From the NCBI GenBank assembly GCA_023630585.1, contig CM042560.1:8157001-8221000 (forward strand): a stretch of DNA of 64,000 bases. Direction: 5' to 3'. How positions within the stretch are numbered: position 1 is the first letter of the stretch; every line of letters begins with the position of its first letter. The position numbers were made by a program, and so were the translations under genes. A model generated the notes under the pieces. It had not been told where the DNA came from. It did no database searches and saw only the letters and a list, made by a program, of their open reading frames with translations. Of the stretch, positions 58,691 to 64,000 are shown one piece after another. The stretch comes from Cranoglanis bouderius (lineage: Eukaryota; Chordata; Actinopteri; Siluriformes; Cranoglanididae).

Positions 58691-59702
58691 TATCTTTTTT
58701 CCTCCTGTGTGAGTTGATAATAGATGGATAATAGCTAAGGTTAACGCTAAGTATCCTTCAGAAAACACACTGATTGTGCTATATCAAGAAGGGTCATAAA
58801 CCACGTCGTGATTTCTAACGTATTATTCTACTACAAATTTTAACATGCTGTGATATCTTTCCCCAGCATGTTGACTTAATAGCTACAAGATCAAAGCAGC
58901 TTTGCTAGCTAGTTAACATCCATAAGACTAGCTAGCAAAAAAGTGTGATGATTAATGAAGGACAAAAAAAAAAAAAAGTGTTAGGGAATTTCTAGCCATG
59001 GAGCTGCTGTGATATGAGTGAAATATATTGTAGAACACAAATGTATTAGAAAATAGCTTTAAAAAAAATATATTACTACAGCTTACAGTATTTCATGCAA
59101 ATGTATCAGAAATAGTGTCCATTCCTGGGCACTAGGCATAGTTCATCAGCATTGTGTGCATTAGGGAGGGCGAACAGATAACAATCTAGTATGCGGAAGA
59201 GCAGGGGAGACGGAGGAAAAGATGAAATCTTTCATCCTTGGCTGCTTTCATGTCTTTATTTTCAAATGCAGGGAATTATCAGCGCTGCTACTGATGCAGG
59301 GGAGGATGGTGTTTTACAGAAGGGATGTGTATGTGATGAAAAAGAAATGAAAGCGCGATGAAATGTACTGTGCAAGTTGATATTGATGTTTGCCCATCTG
59401 CTCCTTTTGTTGTGGTAGGTTTGGTTAGAATATTAATAAGGCTACAGATCAATATAATTATTATAACCTTTTATCCTTATTGAGCAAAAACTCTGAACAA
59501 GTCTCAGCACCACTTTTGCTTTGTTTTACATTTGACCTCAATACACAGAAGACTGAAAAACAGCATTACAGGCAGCGTTAATATATTTTTAATAAACCGT
59601 AAATTAAAATAATAAAAATAATCTTAGTAAATAAATAATGGTGGAACATTTTTCTTTACATTTTCAGACATTATTGGCCTGCCTTCTAATCTCCTGTGTT
59701 TT

Positions 59703-59704
<2 letters not shown>

Positions 59705-59758
<54 letters not shown>
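59705..59758. repeat. (GT)n microsatellite
   Basis: About 27 GT units. Confidence 0.95.
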
Positions 59759-59763
<5 letters not shown>

Positions 59764-60734
59764 TTAAATTTGTGTCAGGACTAATTTTGAGGCAAATGAA
59801 TACAGATGTCAGGGTGCCACCGGATCCCTGTTCCAGATCCCCTCTTAAATGAGATAACAGGCTTTATTCAAAGAATCAACACTTTTGAAGAAATTAAATT
59901 AACTAAAAGGACATGGATATGGCTGTATCACGCTGCACGACCTGCGCTGCCAAGAATCGCAAATCTATTTCCGACCTTCTGTATTAAGTATCAAACTAAA
60001 GCTGCTCGTGCTCATTGACTCATCTGGTGCGCTCTTGTATTGTCTCCCATTAAGTGGGGAGAAAAACAGAGATTATGTGGGCCTTCAGGGGCGTTTTATG
60101 AATTCTACTAGAACGTTAAACCATGTCATGGACTTTAGAGGATCACGCCAGCGTACCCTGATGTGTGTTCTATGCTTCTTGTTCTATGAAATCCATGTTT
60201 AAGCTTTAAATTTGATTATTCCTCAGTACCAGTTTTCAATTAACAGCATATTTGCTCTGGATATGAGAAGAGCACAGCAAACGTCTGTATGATTGCGTGT
60301 TCTCAGTGTGAAGAACAAGAAGGAATTCATAACAGATTCATAACACAAGAGAACCTGGACACTTCGAGGGGATCTTCATTGTGTAATCTATGTCAGTATA
60401 GATATTATAAAAGTATACTAGGCAAAATGACTATAATAAGTTAAGAAATTAAGTACAGAATATAATACGATGAGGTGTGCTGTTATAGGAAAATAATCAA
60501 ATAATGGGTGGCCACACTGCGAAGGCGGTTTTCACGCTAAAATTGCTTTCCTATAACAGGAAAATGCCATAGTGTTTTATTCCTCTAACAATTTATTATT
60601 TGTTTATTATATTCAAAATTCTGCACTATTTCTAGGTCCCTATTCAAATGTAAGCAAATGTGTGATATTGACCATGTTAACTGCTTTGTAGAAAAGGTCA
60701 GATTTTCCCCATGCCTAATCTCTTCTATTGCAGC

Positions 60735-60865
60735 ATGTGTTCAGACGACACTCGGATGGATTTGATCTAAAATGGATCATAAGGTTTTTGCACAAACTTG
60801 TGGAGTCCATGCCAGCTCGAGTACACACTGTCATTAAAGCAAAAAGGGGACATACCAAATACTAA
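60735..60865 (+). pseudogene. Tc1 transposase C-terminal fragment
   Basis: One frame reads FLHKLVESMPARVHTVIKAK followed by RGHTKY and a stop, the standard tail of Tc1 transposases. Only this tail is left. Confidence 0.8.
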
Positions 60866-60911
60866 GAAACTCTGAAATTCATGTAAATATTTAAAAGATT
60901 CTACACTTCTG

Positions 60912-61098
60912 GGCAAAAAAAATGGGCCAAGCACAAAATGGCAAATTATTAAGCTTTTAATAGTCTTAACAACAAATCATTGGTCAAAACATTAGCATGT
61001 GATAGTGATTAGTGATTAGTATGGGATAACTTTTCCCTTTGATTTCTTTAAATGTTTAAGCCTTATGGGTAAACTTGCGGACAACTTTTAAATAATTG

Positions 61099-61183
<85 letters not shown>

Positions 61184-61395
61184 TATTTTATTTTAATTTT
61201 GTACAACCAGACATGTGTTAGTTTGAATTTTACATCAAATATTTTAATCATTATCATGATTTTCCCTTTGCGTATAAGAATACACTATATAAGTGAATGT
61301 CCCTGTTGCTAACTTTTCCCCAAACAATTATTAAAAGCTTATTATATGCTTAATATATGCCATTTTGGGCTTGGCCCGTTTTTTGTTGTTGTTGT
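60912..61395. mobile_element. Inverted-repeat element with 'tgggccaagc' ends
   Basis: The left arm (60912-60965: tgggccaagcacaaaatggc, then attattaagcttttaat) is mirrored by the right arm (61330-61385: ttattaaaagctta, then gccattttgggcttggccc). Between them are AT-rich sequence and the ATT and TAGT tracts. It follows the transposase tail at 60735-60865 directly, so the left arm may be that element's right terminus. Confidence 0.6.
61093..61183. repeat. Compound microsatellite (ATT)n-(TAGT)n
   Basis: About 19 ATT units, then seven TAGT units. Confidence 0.95.
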
Positions 61396-61663
61396 TGTTG
61401 TCAGTAATATAATTTGTGAGGAATCTTGTATTAAATTAGAAAAGAATACACAAAGCATTTTCACTATTGCTCTCAGACTTTTGGACAGATTTTTTTTTGA
61501 CGATCAACTGGCTACCATGTAGATGCCAATATACTGTTGGCATTCACATAATTATTAAATAGTTGGTGAATCAATAAATGAGCAGCATATTGTAATGGTA
61601 ATATCTGTTAGCAGATGTTACCAGTTTTTGCCATCATGCAACTTCACCCACAAAGCATTATTA

Positions 61664-63230
61664 CAGCCGTGGCCAAAAGTTTTGAGAATGACACAAATAT
61701 TAATTTTCACAAAGTCTACTGCTTCAGTGTTTTTAGATCTTTTTGTCAGATGTTACTAACTGTTACTGAAGTATAATCACAAGTATTTCATGAGTGTCAA
61801 TGGCTTTTATTGACAATTACATGAAGTTTATGCAAAGAGTCAATATTTGCAGTGTTGACCCTTCTTTTTCAAGACCTCTGCAATTCGCCCTGGCATGCTG
61901 TCAATCAACTTCTGGGCCACATCCTGACTGATGGCAGCCCATTCTTGCATAATCAATGCTTGGAGTTTGTCAGAGTTTGTGGGTTTTTGTTTGTCCACCC
62001 GCCTCATGAGTATTGACCACAAATTCTCAATGGGATTAAGGTCTGGGGAGTTTCCTGGCCATGGACCCAAAATGTCGATGTTTTGTTCCCCGAGCCACTT
62101 CGTTATCACTTTTGCCTTGTGGCAAGGTGCCCCATCATGCTGGAAAAGGCATTGTTCGTCACCAAACTGTTCTTGGATGGTTGGGAGAAGTTGCTCTCTG
62201 AGGTTGTTTTTGTACCATTCTTTATTCATGGCTGTGTTCTTAGGCAAAATTGTGAGTGAGCCCACTCCCTTGGCTGAGAAGCAACCCCACACATGAGTGA
62301 TCTCAGGATGCTTTACTGTTGGCATGACACAGGATTGATGGTAGCGCTCACCTTTTCTTCTCCGGACAAGCTTTTTTCTGGATGCCCCAAACAATCGGAA
62401 AGGGGATTCATCAGAGAAAATGACATTAACCCAGTCCTCAGCAGTCCAATCCCTGTACTTTTTGCAGAATAGCAGTCTGTCCCTGATGTTTTTCCTGGAG
62501 AGAAGTGGCTTCTTTGCTGCCCTTCATGACACCAGGCCATCCTCCAAAAGTCTTCGCCTTACTGTGCGTGCAGACGCACTCACACCTACCTGCTGCCATT
62601 CCTGAGCAAACTCTGCACTGGTGGTGCCCCGATCCCACAGCTGAATCAACTTTAGGAGACGGTCCTGGTGCTTGCTGGACTTTCTTGGGCGCCCTGAAGC
62701 CTTCTTTACAACAGTTGAACCTCTCTCCTTGAAGGTCTTGATGATCCGACAAATTGTTGATTTAGGTGCAATCTTACTAGCAGCAATATCCTTGCTTGTG
62801 AATCCCTTTTTGTGCAAAGCAATGATGGCTGCACGTGTTTCCTTGCAGGTAACCATAGTTAACAGAGGAAGAACAATAATTTGAAGCACCACCCTCCTTT
62901 TAAAGCTTCCAGTCTGTTATTCTAACTCAATCAGCATGACAGAGTGATCTCCAGCCTTGTCCTCGTTAACACTCTCACCTGTCTTAACGAGAGAATCACT
63001 GACATGATGTCAGCTGGTCCTTTTGTGGAAGGGCTGAAATGCAGTGGACATGTTTTTTTGGGATTAAGGTCATTTTCATGACAAAGAGGGACTTTGAAAT
63101 TAATTGCAATTCATCTGATCACTCTTCATAACATTCTGGAGTATATGCAAATTGCCATCATAAAAACTGAAGCAGTAGACTTTGTGAAAATTAATATTTG
63201 TGTCATTCTCAAAACTTTTGGCCACGGCTG
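61664..63230 (-). mobile_element. Nearly intact DD35E Tc1/mariner element (Traveler-like)
   Basis: The element is 1567 bases with TA on both sides (61662-61663, 63231-63232). The terminal inverted repeats, starting cagccgtggccaaaagtttt, are identical over 65 bases by eye (61664-61728 and 63166-63230). One minus-strand gene fills the middle with a normal 338-codon length. The catalytic spacing puts it with the DD35E (Traveler) family known from vertebrates rather than with the other Tc1 copies here. Confidence 0.93.
61840..62856 (-). pseudogene. DD35E Tc1/mariner transposase with one premature stop
   Basis: The ATG at 62856 opens MVTCKETRAAIIALHKKGFT and SKDIAASKIAPKSTICRIIK (first helix-turn-helix), a GRPRKSS hook/NLS, SASARTVRRRLLEDGLVS (second helix-turn-helix), then TGA at 62526-62524 (codon 111). 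The same frame continues with RAAKKPLLSRKNIRDRLLFC, DWVNVIFSDESPFRLFGASR (first Asp), CLFQHDGAPCHKAKV (second Asp) and SPDLNPIENLWSIL (Glu), ending KKKGQHCKY. There are 35 residues between the second Asp and the Glu. The stop looks like a single A-to-T change of an AGA Arg codon. Length, motifs and frame are otherwise those of a working transposase, so this copy was lost recently. It could still be moved by enzyme from another copy. Confidence 0.92.
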
Positions 63231-63232
63231 TA

Positions 63233-64000
63233 CTATAAACTCCTTTAGTTTACTATAGGATCATTAGCTAAATGCACTAAGTTAACCTAATGAGCAAATA
63301 TGCAGAGTACATTGAAAATTGCACATTCATTTCCAACAAAACAAAGATCTGGTTTTAACAATTATATATATAATTATTGAGGAGATATGGCCTGCTCATG
63401 GTGGCTTCAGTGCTAGAGATGTTGGTAGGTAGGAAAACTGAGCAGGTCACTGAATCTTAAAGATTGAAGTTGAAATGCAATGCAATGCAAACAAACCAGA
63501 GAGCACAGTGTGAGCACCCTCTCATCCCATCCTCACGCTGCTATTTCACACACGGACGCAGCCAGTGTGAAATGACAGTACGTGTCAATATCGACAAATA
63601 ATTATGAGCAATGATACTTTCTTCCTGCAGTGGCAACTTAGCCAAAATGACTTCATAAAGCCATGGCACCACCTGAGTGATGGCGCTCTAGCAGCATCTC
63701 GCTCGATCTCTGCACGATTATGCAGTGTGAACTCATCTCAGCATCCAGTCTATGCATGCAGTGATGCCCCCATCCTATGCATGTTTTATCAGATGTGTCC
63801 AGGTATGCACCCGGTGATAGCAATCGCACCAACGAGAGCAAAACAAGTGACAGAGCATGCTGTGAAATGGAAAGAAGTAAAAAAAAAAAAAACACAGGAA
63901 AATAAAGAAAGGTGGTGGAAAGGAAAAGATGTTTATTGAGGCGGAAAGGCAGGAGAGAGGGAAAAGGTAAGAAGAAGAGGCTGGGGAGGAAAAAAAAAAA
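63233..64000. other. No recognised gene or element
   Basis: Purine-rich tail at 63871-64000. The 111-codon frame at 63604-63939 has no recognisable motif. Confidence 0.4.

Larger units (their letters stand above)
57993..60734. other. No recognised gene; simple repeats
   Basis: Holds the CT and GT tracts and the three-unit repeat at 58271-58385. Confidence 0.4.

Noticed and set aside
61931..62296. 121-codon plus-strand frame
   Set aside because: Antisense of the DD35E transposase.
62524..62892. Start of the DD35E transposase at 62892
   Set aside because: The first 12 codons (MVLQIIVLPLLT) do not look like a Tc1 N terminus; MVTCKETRAA at 62856 does.
1..64000. CRISPR arrays, bacterial operons or phage modules
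   Set aside because: The tandem repeats are microsatellites or transposon ends, and the intron-exon structure is vertebrate.

Overview
The window is teleost nuclear DNA. It is AT-rich and intron-rich, with vertebrate GT-AG exons, many microsatellites and a very heavy load of Tc1/mariner transposons. The dispersed repeats (a retroposon beginning with a 'gtaccgcttatcc' motif, a SINE with a 'ctttggataa' tail, several Tc1 families) resemble those of otophysan fishes such as catfishes. The species assignment is an inference from memory and is weak.

Two protein genes can be supported. On the minus strand, six coding exons between 6586 and 304 encode the first 188 residues of INPP4A, the phosphatidylinositol-3,4-bisphosphate 4-phosphatase, covering its N-terminal C2 region. 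The gene continues off the left edge. A CpG-rich block at about 32.64-32.78 kb, with a good minus-strand splice donor at 32570, is the likely INPP4A promoter and non-coding first exon; it would give a 26-kb first intron. On the plus strand, five exons from 41315 to 46153 encode a complete 267-residue TMEM182-like four-pass membrane protein. The two genes lie head to head about 8.7 kb apart. I recall both human genes as lying on 2q11-12, which agrees with the pairing.

Everything else recognisable is repeat-derived. From left to right: a decayed Tc1 element in INPP4A intron 3; a TIR element carrying a 40-bp-arm palindrome (6.1 kb); two 0.5-kb deletion derivatives of a DD38E Tc1 family (10.6 and 15.1 kb); a Harbinger-like element with TTA duplications (13.6 kb); a broken copy of a multicopy teleost gene family split by a LINE 3' end (16.5-18.6 kb); an hAT-like MITE (20.35 kb); another Tc1 copy (21.1 kb); a young Tc1 element whose two 218-bp inverted repeats differ at two positions (33.1-34.5 kb) and whose empty site survives in a neighbouring duplicate; a Tc1 element with a second one nested inside (35.1-37.7 kb); further Tc1 copies upstream of and inside TMEM182 (39.7-45.5 kb); two related composite repeat blocks (49.4 and 53.5 kb); and, at 61664-63230, an almost intact DD35E Tc1/mariner element with perfect 65-bp terminal repeats and a single nonsense codon.

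No tRNA, rRNA, CRISPR or bacterial-type system was seen. The most notable content is the transposon record: at least nine distinguishable Tc1/mariner families in 64 kb, with catalytic spacings of DD34E, DD35E and DD38E side by side.
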